From Pseudactinotalea terrae (GTDB taxonomy: Bacteria > Actinomycetota > Actinomycetes > Actinomycetales > Beutenbergiaceae), in the NCBI RefSeq assembly GCF_009733845.1, contig NZ_WNXZ01000002.1:620001-684000 (forward strand): a stretch of 64,000 nt of DNA, in the 5' to 3' direction. A model generated the notes under the pieces. That model was not told the origin of the DNA, did not search any database, and saw nothing but the letters and a program-made list of their open reading frames with translations. Positions 8,049 to 15,447 of the stretch are shown here, in pieces. The position numbers and the translations under genes are program-made. Numbering within the stretch: the stretch's first letter is position 1; each line of letters opens with the position of its first letter.

Positions 8049-8532
8049 CGGTGCGCCACTGGTCCGGTGGCGTGCGCGTGCCCGCGAGGACGACGGGCAG
8101 ATCATGCTGTTGTCGATCTTCTACGGGCTGATCGCGCTGGCGCTCGTGCTGGTGATCGTGTCGGTCTCGGCGATCTACCTCGAGCGCAAGCAGCTGCTGG
8201 CGCTGGCGGACGCGGTGGCCGCTGACGCCGCCGACTCGATCGACGAGGATGCCTACTTCGGCTCCGATCGGCCGGCGGATCCGGCGTTGCCGCTCACGGA
8301 CGCGTCGGTGGCGCAGGCGGTGGAGCACTACCTGGCCGAGGCGCCGCAGGGCGTCGTCGACTTCGAGGGTCTGGCTGTGGCGGATCCCACGGGAACCCCC
8401 GATGGCACGACGGCGGAGGTGAGCCTGGCCGCCGTCGTGCGGCCGCCGTTGGTGAGCTGGGCGATCTCGCCCTGGCAGGACGGGTTCGTGGTCTCGGTGA
8501 CGGCGCGGGCCGAGGCCGAGTCGGTGGGCTGA
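8041..8532 (+). CDS. TadG-like/TadE-superfamily pilus protein
   Basis: A 163-residue last gene of the tad operon. 'REDDGQIMLL' precedes one N-terminal transmembrane helix ('GLIALALVLVIVSVSAIYLE'), followed by 'RKQLLALADAVAADAAD', typical of the N-terminal Tad-like domain of TadG. The remaining 110 residues are extracytoplasmic and lack the von Willebrand domain of full-length TadG, so this is a short form. The overlap with the previous gene (8041-8048) supports co-translation. Confidence 0.8.
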   Translation: MTDGAPLVRWRARAREDDGQIMLLSIFYGLIALALVLVIVSVSAIYLERKQLLALADAVAADAADSIDEDAYFGSDRPADPALPLTDASVAQAVEHYLAEAPQGVVDFEGLAVADPTGTPDGTTAEVSLAAVVRPPLVSWAISPWQDGFVVSVTARAEAESVG

Positions 8533-8613
8533 GACGGCTGGGAGGAGCACGGGCTGGGTGCGTGGCGCCGTGGCAGGCTCAAGGCAGCCGTGAACCGGAG
8601 CGAGGAGCACGAC

Positions 8614-9564
8614 ATGGGCGCATGGGCGGAGTCGTTGGAGCTGCGGGTGCCCGTGCTGAACGCGCCGATGGGCGGCGTGGCGGGCGGGCGGCTCGCAGCG
8701 GCCGTGACCGCGGCCGGAGGGCTCGGCATGATCGGCATGGGCAGCACCGCCACGAGGGACGGCCTCGTGCGCGCGCTGGGCGATCTCGACGGGTGCCAGC
8801 GGTTCGGGGTCGGCCTGGTCGACTGGGTGGTGCGACAGGAGGCAGGGCTTCTGGACGCTGCTCTCGATGCGTTGCCGGTGCTCCTGTCCGTCAGCTTCGG
8901 TGCCGAGCTAGACTGGGTGGAGCGGGCTCAGGAGCGCGGCATCCTCACGGCTGTCCAGGTTCCCGACGTCGACGGTGCTCGCCGCGCTGAGGACGCCGGC
9001 GTCGACGTGATCGTCGCGCGCGGGCTGGAAGGCGGTGGGCACGGCGCGCCCGAGGCCCCGCTCGCAGAGCTGCTCGCTCCGGTGGTGGCTGCGGTGGAGC
9101 GGCCCGTGCTGGCGGCGGGCGGGATCGCGACGGCCGCGGACGTGCGGGCCGCGCTCGCAGCCGGCGCAGACGGGGTGTGGGTCGGCACCACGTTCGCAGC
9201 GGCAGCGGAGGCGCTCACGCCTGCCGGCGCGAAGCAGGCGATGCTCGGTGCAGGGTGCGACGACACCGTCACCACCCGTGCCTACGATCGCGCCTTCGGT
9301 TGGCCCTGGCCCGAGCGATATCCAGCCAGGGTGCTGCGTAACACCTTCACGGCCGCGTGGGTCGACGCCGACGGGGCGGACGTCGTTGGCGGTGCGTTGG
9401 ATCCCGCCTTCACTCTCGACGCAGCAGGACTGGCGCGTTTGCACCGTGCGGTCGCTGATGACGACCCGTCGATCGCACCGGTCGATGCCGGCACAGGCGT
9501 CGGTTCCATCGTCGACGTCGTGCCCGCCGCGACGATCATCGCCCGGCTGACCGCTGGTCTCTAG
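8614..9564 (+). CDS. Nitronate monooxygenase family FMN enzyme (NPD/NMO)
   Basis: A 316-residue TIM-barrel flavoprotein oxidising nitronates or related anions. The N-terminus 'PVLNAPMGGVAGG' and the repeated 'GGLGMIG' are typical. 'EGGGHGAPE' carries the active-site His, and 'AAGGIATAADVRAALAAGADGVWVGT' is the FMN-phosphate binding part. ATG 8614 is preferred because AGGAG lies 6 nt upstream; GTG 8590 would add eight residues. It is separated from the tad operon by 81 bp and convergent with the HNH gene. Substrate specificity within the family cannot be read from the sequence. Confidence 0.85.
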   Translation: MGAWAESLELRVPVLNAPMGGVAGGRLAAAVTAAGGLGMIGMGSTATRDGLVRALGDLDGCQRFGVGLVDWVVRQEAGLLDAALDALPVLLSVSFGAELDWVERAQERGILTAVQVPDVDGARRAEDAGVDVIVARGLEGGGHGAPEAPLAELLAPVVAAVERPVLAAGGIATAADVRAALAAGADGVWVGTTFAAAAEALTPAGAKQAMLGAGCDDTVTTRAYDRAFGWPWPERYPARVLRNTFTAAWVDADGADVVGGALDPAFTLDAAGLARLHRAVADDDPSIAPVDAGTGVGSIVDVVPAATIIARLTAGL

Positions 9565-9608
9565 ACCCGGCGCAGACGATCGCGTGACCACGACTCCGCC
9601 GCGACGGA

Positions 9609-11882
9609 TCAGAAGGGCGGCGGCTCGTCGTCCACGGTGTACTGGAGCGCGCTGGTGCGGTCGGTGATGGATGCCCAAGCGGGAGTGGCCGGGTCGGTGC
9701 CCTCGGGTGGGGATCCGGGTCCGTGGGTGGGTCGGATCATGGTGATCTGGCCGTCGGGGTGTTGGAGGTAGGTGTGGTTGGTGGCGGTGATCCAGGTGCG
9801 GGAGCCGTCGTCGTGCTGGGTGTACCACCAGCCGCCGTGGGTCAGGAGCAGGTGGTCGCGGCGGCAGTTGGGGTCGATGTCTTTGACGGAGGTGGTTCCC
9901 AGGGGCCAGGGGATGCGGTGGTGCAGGTCGCAGCCGTCGGCTGCGGCGGTGCAGGAGGGGTTGGCGCACTCGGGTTGTCTGGCGCGGATGAGCTCGGCCA
10001 TCGCCGGGGTGGGTTCGTACTGTTCGCGGCTGAGTTCCAGGATGGTGCGGTCCAGGGGGTCGGTGACCATGCGCGCCCACGGCCCGCCCGCGGCGAGGGC
10101 GCGGGCCACGGAGGCGGGGATGGGTCCGTAGCCTTCGAGGTGGGCGGGGTCCTCGGATCCGGGTAGGTCGGCACCGGGGCCGGTCTGGCCGCCCATGAGG
10201 GTGGTCAGCGGGATCACGACCCGCACGTGCGCGGACTTACCTCCGATCACTCCGACCCGCATGCTCTGGCCGGGTGTGGGGCATGCCCCGGTGGCCGCAC
10301 CTGCCGCGGAGCGTGCTGCGGCATCCTGTGTCGTTCCTGCTGTGGGGCGTGCTGCGGCATCCTGTGTCGTTCCTGCCGCGGGATCGATGCCAGCTCGCGA
10401 GCGATCGTCGTGGGTGACTCTGGGGTCGGGCAGCTCTGCGACGCCGGTGGCGGTCGGTGGCGAGCCGCTCTGGTCGATATCGCCGTGCCCGGATCCGGGA
10501 TCACGATCCCCCGATGAACCGCCAGCGGACCCACCACCGGCGCCGCGGGCCACCACGGTGGCGTCGTGGGCCTGTGGGGTGGCGTCGTGGGTGGGGTGGG
10601 GGCAGGGGCCGATGATGCCGGTCACGATGGCGGTCCCACCCATCAGGGCGAGGGCGTCGGCGCGGAGCTGGTCCAGGGTGCGGGGGTCGCCGCTGGTCTT
10701 GGCGGAGCGGGCGGCGGCGTCCAGGGCGCGGTAGAGCTGGTTGGCCTCCACCGCGGGCATGAACGCGTAGATGCTGGCCATGCCATCGGGCAGCACCCGG
10801 GGCCGGTCCACCCGCCGCTGGGTTGCTGCTCGTTGGCAGCGGTCTTCGAATCGTTCGGGTTGCACGCTGGCCCTCGCGGCGGCGACATCGCGGCGTACCG
10901 CGGTCGCGGTGGCGTGCGGTGCTTTGGCCAGCACGATGTCCTGCACCTGTAAGGCTTCCAGCATGCCCAGGTCCTCGATGCCCAGGGCGATGATGTCGGC
11001 CTTGGCCGGGTCGATCTGCCCGGTCTCGAGCGCTTCCGCGGTCGGACCGGCCGGGCCGGCGAGCATGCGGGCCGAGCGCACCAGCCGGCTCGCGGCCCGT
11101 TTACCCATACCCAGGCGTAGGGCGATGTCGTCGGAGGCGATGCTGGGCTGGTTGACCCGGATCCCGAGGTGGTCCAGGTTCGCCAGGCCTTGGTCCAGGC
11201 CTTCGCTGTTGGCCAGCTCGGCGACCGCTTCCCGCATCTTCGCGGCCGCGTAGGAGGCCAGCCGGGACCAGTGCGCCACCAGCTCCAGGGCGTCGTAGTC
11301 GTTTTGCACCAGGCCGACGGGCAGGTGCTCCAGCTCGTTCATCAGATACCCCGACGCGGGCACCTCCTCCAGCCACGCGATCGGTCCGAGCTCGGGATGG
11401 CTGGGCTGGGCAGCCCACTCGGCCTCGAGCTGTTCCACCCAGCCCGCTGGCGGCTCATCACTCCAAGCCCGCACCGGCACCCCCGACCAGTCACGCTCGT
11501 CCCAGACCGCGTTCCCCGCCTCCACCATCACACCGTCGACCTCGACCCACTCCCGCCCAGCGATCTCAGCCGGCACATCAGACTCGGTAGGGAGGGGCTC
11601 GCTCGGGCTGGCTGCCGGCGAGCAGGGCCCAGCAGGAGAGGCATCCTCCGGCGTGGTGGGAGCCGCAGCAGAAGATGTCCTGGGCAGGTCGGACTGGGTC
11701 GATGCGGACTCGGCTGACGGACCGGGAGCGGCAGAGATGTCGAACAAGTTGCGGTCGGTCGAGGCGGCGGCATCGGACGTGGCGTCCACCGGCGCGCCCT
11801 CGGGAAGCGCACCCTCGAGCAGGGCGGTCGCAGGCCCCTCGGTCTCACCGCCCTGCTGCAGTCTCGCATCCGCTTCGAACAT
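9609..11882 (-). CDS. DUF222 / HNH endonuclease-domain protein (13E12-repeat family)
   Basis: A 757-residue protein. After about 190 acidic, low-complexity residues comes the DUF222 domain ('LVAHWSRLASYAAAKMREAV', 'LRLGMGKRAASRLVRSARML'). A Gly/Ala/Thr-rich linker follows, including two 12-residue repeats. The C-terminal HNH nuclease motif has 'CANPSC', 'DLHHRIPW', 'PNCRRDHLLLTH' and 'GWWYTQHDDGSRTW'; all HNH metal ligands appear intact. The start at 11882 fits a -35/-10 promoter with ATG 6 nt after the -10. Paralogues of this family are often numerous in actinobacteria. Biological function is unknown and nuclease activity is inferred. Confidence 0.88.
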   Translation of the reverse strand: MFEADARLQQGGETEGPATALLEGALPEGAPVDATSDAAASTDRNLFDISAAPGPSAESASTQSDLPRTSSAAAPTTPEDASPAGPCSPAASPSEPLPTESDVPAEIAGREWVEVDGVMVEAGNAVWDERDWSGVPVRAWSDEPPAGWVEQLEAEWAAQPSHPELGPIAWLEEVPASGYLMNELEHLPVGLVQNDYDALELVAHWSRLASYAAAKMREAVAELANSEGLDQGLANLDHLGIRVNQPSIASDDIALRLGMGKRAASRLVRSARMLAGPAGPTAEALETGQIDPAKADIIALGIEDLGMLEALQVQDIVLAKAPHATATAVRRDVAAARASVQPERFEDRCQRAATQRRVDRPRVLPDGMASIYAFMPAVEANQLYRALDAAARSAKTSGDPRTLDQLRADALALMGGTAIVTGIIGPCPHPTHDATPQAHDATVVARGAGGGSAGGSSGDRDPGSGHGDIDQSGSPPTATGVAELPDPRVTHDDRSRAGIDPAAGTTQDAAARPTAGTTQDAAARSAAGAATGACPTPGQSMRVGVIGGKSAHVRVVIPLTTLMGGQTGPGADLPGSEDPAHLEGYGPIPASVARALAAGGPWARMVTDPLDRTILELSREQYEPTPAMAELIRARQPECANPSCTAAADGCDLHHRIPWPLGTTSVKDIDPNCRRDHLLLTHGGWWYTQHDDGSRTWITATNHTYLQHPDGQITMIRPTHGPGSPPEGTDPATPAWASITDRTSALQYTVDDEPPPF
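10311..10382. repeat. Two tandem 36-bp repeats inside the HNH gene
   Basis: Copies at 10311-10346 and 10347-10382 share 30 identical leading bases (beginning GCGTGCTGCGGCATCCTGTG) and diverge only in the last six. They encode two 12-residue units ('AGTTQDAAAR..') in the linker between DUF222 and HNH. A degenerate part-copy lies just upstream. Confidence 0.8.
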
Positions 11883-11888
11883 GCGTAC

Positions 11889-11917
11889 AGTGTATGTGAC
11901 GTGTCCGACAACGGCAA
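11889..11917 (-). promoter_or_regulatory. Promoter of the HNH gene (-35/-10, leaderless)
   Basis: On the reverse strand, TTGCCG (11912-11917) and TACACT (11889-11894) are spaced by exactly 17 nt. The ATG at 11882 follows the -10 after 6 nt, so the transcript would start at or next to the ATG. Confidence 0.65.
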
Positions 11918-12196
11918 GACTTTTGGCGAGATTCGAACGAAAATCGGCCCCTCGGGGCATCGCTGCACTCCCATCCAGACCCCAAGCTAGGTGAGACCTC
12001 CGACGCGCGCCCCTGCGCCTGCTGCCGTGACGGGCGACGGGCTGGATGGGCCCGAGGCTGAGCTGGGTGCGAGGCCAAACATTCGAGGCCATGGCGGCCG
12101 GGTGGCGCGCGAACCGCCACGGAACCGCGCTCGGCGATGACCAGGGTCCCGACACCGCGCATGGTGACCCTGCGCACACGTCAACGCGGAATGACC

Positions 12197-12222
12197 GTTG
12201 CGCAACATGTGTTGCTATAGCA
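12197..12222. promoter_or_regulatory. Cluster of three overlapping palindromes, probable operator
   Basis: GTTGCGCAAC (12197-12206) and TGCTATAGCA (12213-12222) are perfect palindromes. GCAACA-TG-TGTTGC (12202-12215) bridges them. The cluster lies about 90 bp upstream of the small ORF and ArsR-type gene and could be their autoregulatory operator. Confidence 0.5.
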
Positions 12223-12313
12223 TCACACCTGTCGGAACGCCGACATCTCGCGCGCTCGACGCGCCGCGCGGGACCACCACACGAGCACAGCGTCAGCAGA
12301 AAGCAGCACCCGC

Positions 12314-12445
12314 ATGACCTTCTCAGCCACCACCCCCAAGGTTGTCGTTCGCCCCTCGTACGCCGAGGTCCGGGCGGCCGAGCTCGCCGAGCGTCGTCTC
12401 GACGCCGTCCACGCCCAGGGCAGCCTCAACCTCCTGCGTCACTGA
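12314..12445 (+). CDS. 43-residue small ORF directly upstream of an ArsR-type gene
   Basis: ATG 12314 opens a 43-codon frame starting 'MTFSATTPKVVVRPSYAEV' and ending 'LNLLRH'. It stops at 12443-12445, one base before the ATG of the regulator gene (12447). About 36 of the 42 codons after the start end in G or C, as in neighbouring genes, which supports coding. The product is soluble: a Thr/Val-rich start and a likely helix ('EVRAAELAERRLDAVHAQG'). No family is recognised. The one-base gap implies translational coupling. Only a weak purine stretch (AGAAAG) precedes the start. Confidence 0.5.
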   Translation: MTFSATTPKVVVRPSYAEVRAAELAERRLDAVHAQGSLNLLRH

Positions 12446-12446
12446 C

Positions 12447-13034
12447 ATGGCCGGCCCCAGCGGCGCAGCCGCGCCGCGTGGCGGTCCGGAACGGATCCGC
12501 GCGCTCGCCCACCCTGTTCGGCTCGAGATCCTCGAGCTGCTCGAACAGCTGGGCGAGGCCACCGCGACCGAGTGCGCCGAGGCCACGGCCCAGACCGTGG
12601 CCAACTGCTCCTTCCACCTCCGCACGCTCGGCAAGTACGGCTTCATCGAGCCGGCGGAGCGTCGCGGTCGCGAACGCCCCTGGCGCCTCGTGCCGGGTGG
12701 TTACGACCTGCGGCCCGACACCGAGCAGAACGACGCCCTGCGTGCCTCGGACCAGCTCGCCCTGCTCACGCTCGAGCGCGAGTCGCGGCGGATCCAGGAG
12801 TACTACTCCCACGCCCACGGGGACCCATCGCGCTGGCGCGGCGCCGCATCGATGGTCACCAACACGGTCTGGGCCACCCCCCAGGAGCTCGACGCCCTCG
12901 CCACCGATCTCGCCGCGCGGATCGCCGAGCTAGCCGACCGCAAGCCCGAGGGCCGGCCGGCAGACGCTCGGCGTGCCCGCGTGTTCGCCGTCGTCAACCC
13001 CGACCTGCAGCAGCGGCCGGCTCAGGACTCGTAG
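12447..13034 (+). CDS. ArsR-type winged-helix transcriptional regulator
   Basis: A 195-residue regulator. The winged helix sits at residues 12-90: 'IRALAHPVRLEILELLEQL', the recognition region 'ATATECAEATAQTVANCSFHL', and the wing 'RRGRERPWRLV'. The C-terminal half contains a long helix ('LALLTLERESRRIQEYYSHA') and a second alpha-helical part typical of the helix_turn_helix ArsR subgroup often paired with MFS exporters. No exporter lies next to it here; instead a 43-codon ORF precedes it. ATG 12447 follows that ORF's stop by 1 bp. It overlaps the convergent zincin-like gene by 13 bp. Confidence 0.82.
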   Translation: MAGPSGAAAPRGGPERIRALAHPVRLEILELLEQLGEATATECAEATAQTVANCSFHLRTLGKYGFIEPAERRGRERPWRLVPGGYDLRPDTEQNDALRASDQLALLTLERESRRIQEYYSHAHGDPSRWRGAASMVTNTVWATPQELDALATDLAARIAELADRKPEGRPADARRARVFAVVNPDLQQRPAQDS

Positions 13035-13540
13035 TCGGAGTCGATGTCCTCGGGCGCGCGCCCGAGCATGTGCGCGATCTGCTCGACCAGCACGTCGCGC
13101 ACCAGCGCGGCCAGGTCCTCGGACCCGTCGGCCCGCCCGACCACCGGCCGGCGGTACACCACGATCCGGTGCGTGAGCCCGGCCGCCGCATCGGCGGGGA
13201 AATACCTCCCCAGGGGCACCGAGCCGCTCTCCCACGGGGCAGGGGCCGACGGCGGTACCTCCTCGACGGCGAACTCGACCCCTTCCAGCTCGCGCCCCAG
13301 GCGTCGTTCGAGCACATCGACGACGGTCAGCACGACGTCGTCGAACTGCTCCGCGCGCGTGCGCGCCGCCGGCATCAGCGGCGGCAGCAGCGGGCCGCGC
13401 AAGCCACGGCCGTGCCGATCTCGGCGCCGCCCGCCGCGCCGAGAGGGGATCCGCGCCCGCGCGATCTCGCTGCCCGCTCTGTCCGCCACGATCCCACTCT
13501 GCCACGCAGCGGCGTGGGCTGCGGCCTCGCGGCGGCTCAC
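13022..13540 (-). CDS. Zincin-like metallopeptidase-family protein with altered HExxH motif
   Basis: A 172-residue protein of the small actinobacterial metallopeptidase (zincin-like, PF06262-type) family. It has a basic N-terminus ('RRGGRRRDRHGRGLRGPLLPP'), a core ('RAEQFDDVVLTVVDVLERRL', 'VEFAVEEVPPS', 'GRYFPA', 'RIVVYRRPV') and the C-terminal helix 'VRDVLVEQIAHMLGRAPEDI'. The usual HExxH zinc site reads EQIAH: the first His and the Glu are replaced, so zinc peptidase activity is doubtful. From memory, this variant is common in actinobacterial members. GTG 13540 lies 6 nt after a GAGGCT element. Function is unknown. Confidence 0.78.
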   Translation of the reverse strand: MSRREAAAHAAAWQSGIVADRAGSEIARARIPSRRGGRRRDRHGRGLRGPLLPPLMPAARTRAEQFDDVVLTVVDVLERRLGRELEGVEFAVEEVPPSAPAPWESGSVPLGRYFPADAAAGLTHRIVVYRRPVVGRADGSEDLAALVRDVLVEQIAHMLGRAPEDIDSDYES

Positions 13541-13545
13541 CCAGG

Positions 13546-13552
13546 TAGCCTC
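13546..13552. promoter_or_regulatory. Overlapping divergent -10 elements of two leaderless promoters
   Basis: On the + strand TAGCCT (13546-13551) ends 6 nt before GTG 13558. On the - strand GAGGCT (13547-13552) ends 6 nt before GTG 13540. The two -10 elements share five base pairs, so both promoters cannot be occupied at the same time. Confidence 0.5.
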
Positions 13553-13557
13553 GCCCC

Positions 13558-13953
13558 GTGAGAGCCCGCCAGTGCACCCGCGCGACCTGTACGGCCCCGG
13601 CCGTGGCGACGCTCACCTATGTCTACGCGGACTCCACCGCTGTGCTCGGGCCGCTGGCCACGCATGCCGAGCCGCACAGCTACGACCTGTGCACCGACCA
13701 CGCCGAGCGGCTGACCGTGCCGCGCGGCTGGGACGTGGTGCGGCTCGCCGGGCACTTCGAGCCGGCACCGCCGAGCACGGACGACCTGCTCGCCCTCGCC
13801 GACGCCGTGCGGGAGGCCTCCCGCACACCTCCGCCCCAGCACCTGCCCGCGGCGCGGCCGGTGGGCGGCCCCGCCCCGGTCACGGAACGCCGGCCGCCGC
13901 CCGAGGTCGGGCGCCGTGGCCACCTCAGAGTCATCCGTGGCGAAGCCGACTGA
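13558..13953 (+). CDS. DUF3499 family protein
   Basis: A 131-residue protein of a conserved actinobacterial family of unknown function. The N-terminal 'RQCTRATCTAPAVATLTYVY' has a Cys pair and 'SYDLCTDHAERLTVPRGW' a third Cys plus His, suggesting a small zinc ribbon. The C-terminal 50 residues are Pro/Arg-rich and variable. Its place directly upstream of a phosphomannomutase gene is typical of actinobacterial genomes. The leaderless GTG start is supported by TAGCCT 6 nt upstream. Confidence 0.88.
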   Translation: MRARQCTRATCTAPAVATLTYVYADSTAVLGPLATHAEPHSYDLCTDHAERLTVPRGWDVVRLAGHFEPAPPSTDDLLALADAVREASRTPPPQHLPAARPVGGPAPVTERRPPPEVGRRGHLRVIRGEAD

Positions 13954-13969
13954 TCGGTCGTTGACTGCG

Positions 13970-13975
13970 TAGTCT
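13970..13975 (+). promoter_or_regulatory. -10 element of a leaderless promoter for manB
   Basis: TAGTCT ends 7 nt before GTG 13983. An earlier GTG at 13977 lies only 1 nt after the element, so 13983 is the better start. Confidence 0.5.
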
Positions 13976-13982
13976 CGTGCGC

Positions 13983-15419
13983 GTGTCTGAACCCACTGAT
14001 CTCAGCAGCATCGTCAAGGCGTACGACGTCCGGGGTGTCGTCCCCGACGACTGGGACGCCGACGTGGCCCGGGCGATCGGCGCAGCCTTCGCCGACGTCG
14101 TCGCCACCCCCGGCGGTGCGACTCAGATCGTCATCGGTCACGACATGCGGGAGTCCTCGCCCGAGCTGGCCACGGCCTTTGGTGAGGGCGCCGCCTGGCG
14201 CGGCATCGCCGTCGTGCACATCGGGCTGTGCTCCACCGACGGGCTCTACCACGCCTCGGGCGCGCTCAACCTGCCCGGTGCCATGTTCACGGCCAGCCAC
14301 AACCCCTCGCAGTACAACGGCATCAAGATGTGCCACGCGCTCGCGCGGCCCGTGGGGCAGGACACGGGGCTGGCGGATGTCCAGCGGCTCGCGGAGCAGT
14401 ACCTCGACGAGGGCATCCCCGCCGGCGGCGAGACCGGCGAGACCACCACGCGCGACACGCTCACCGACTACGCGCGCTTCCTGCGCGGTCTCGTCGACAT
14501 CAGCGGCGGGCGCCCCCTCAAGGTCGCCATCGACGCCGGCAACGGCATGGCGGGTCACACCGCACCTGCGGTGCTCTCGACGGCGGCAGGCCTGGAGGAC
14601 CTCGGGCTCGAGATCATCCCGATGTACTTCGAGCTCGACGGCACCTTCCCCCATCACGAGGCCAACCCCCTCGATCCCGCGAATCTCATCGACCTGGAGG
14701 CGACGGTCGTCGCCGAGGCCGCTGACATCGGTCTCGCCTTCGACGGCGACGCGGACAGGTGCTTCGTCGTCGACGAGCGCGGGGTTCCCATGAGCCCGAG
14801 CGCGATCACCGCGCTGGTGGGGCTGCGCGAGATCGAGAAGGAGAAGTCCGCCGGGCGCGATGCGACGGTCATCCACAACCTGATCACCTCGCGCTCGGTC
14901 CCCGACCTCCTCGGTGCAGCGGGTGCGCGCACCGTCCGCACCCGCGTGGGGCACTCCTTCATCAAGGCGCAGATGGCGCAGGAGGACGCCGTCTTCGGCG
15001 GCGAGCACTCCGCGCACTTCTACTTCCGCGACTTCTGGTTCGCGGACACCGGCATGCTCGCGGCGCTGCACGTGCTGCGGGCGCTGCGCGACTCCGACGT
15101 GCCGCTCTCGGCCCTGTCCGAGATGTACACGCCGTACTCGGCCTCGGGCGAGATCAACTCGCGCGTCGAGGACCCCGACGCCGCCCGGCAGCGCGTGCTC
15201 GATGCCTTTGCCGACGACATCTCCTCCGGTGAGGTGCTGGTCGACGAGCTCGACGGGCTCACCCTCGACCACTGGCACTCGACGCCGAAGTGGTGGCTCA
15301 ACCTCCGTAGCTCGAACACCGAGCCGCTGCTGCGGCTGAACGTCGAGGCCGAGGACGAGGACATTATGGAGAAGCTCCGCGAGGCCGTGCTCGCGATCGT
15401 GCGCGAGGGCACCGCCTGA
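13983..15419 (+). CDS. manB: Phosphomannomutase/phosphoglucomutase
   Basis: A 478-residue alpha-D-phosphohexomutase interconverting mannose-6-P and mannose-1-P (possibly also glucose phosphates) for GDP-mannose and cell-envelope glycans. The active-site phosphoserine loop 'FTASHNPSQYNGIK' places Ser near residue 105. The metal loop is 'AFDGDADRCF', the sugar-binding loop is 'GGEHSAHFYF', and the phosphate-binding domain 4 is 'RSSNTEPLLRLNVE'. All four domains are present and the length is normal. It is cytosolic. Confidence 0.92.
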   Translation: MSEPTDLSSIVKAYDVRGVVPDDWDADVARAIGAAFADVVATPGGATQIVIGHDMRESSPELATAFGEGAAWRGIAVVHIGLCSTDGLYHASGALNLPGAMFTASHNPSQYNGIKMCHALARPVGQDTGLADVQRLAEQYLDEGIPAGGETGETTTRDTLTDYARFLRGLVDISGGRPLKVAIDAGNGMAGHTAPAVLSTAAGLEDLGLEIIPMYFELDGTFPHHEANPLDPANLIDLEATVVAEAADIGLAFDGDADRCFVVDERGVPMSPSAITALVGLREIEKEKSAGRDATVIHNLITSRSVPDLLGAAGARTVRTRVGHSFIKAQMAQEDAVFGGEHSAHFYFRDFWFADTGMLAALHVLRALRDSDVPLSALSEMYTPYSASGEINSRVEDPDAARQRVLDAFADDISSGEVLVDELDGLTLDHWHSTPKWWLNLRSSNTEPLLRLNVEAEDEDIMEKLREAVLAIVREGTA

Positions 15420-15434
15420 CCCTGGCCGCAGCGA

Positions 15435-15440
15435 TACTCT
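15435..15440 (+). promoter_or_regulatory. -10 element of a leaderless promoter for the CDF transporter
   Basis: TACTCT (one base from the TATAAT pattern at conserved positions 1, 2 and 6) ends 7 nt before ATG 15448. No Shine-Dalgarno sequence is present. Confidence 0.55.
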
Positions 15441-15447
15441 GCGGACC

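Larger units (their letters stand above)
11883..12313. other. 431-bp intergenic region with divergent promoters, no recognisable gene
   Basis: The left end holds the leaderless promoter of the HNH gene. The right end holds palindromes (12197-12222) ahead of a small ORF. The middle (about 11930-12190) is somewhat less GC-rich in places and has no convincing coding potential on either strand. I see no tRNA, repeat or insertion-sequence end. Confidence 0.6.

Noticed and set aside
11928-11945. GAGATTCGAACG resembles a tRNA T-arm
   Set aside because: No acceptor stem, D-arm or anticodon arm can be built around it. It is a chance match.
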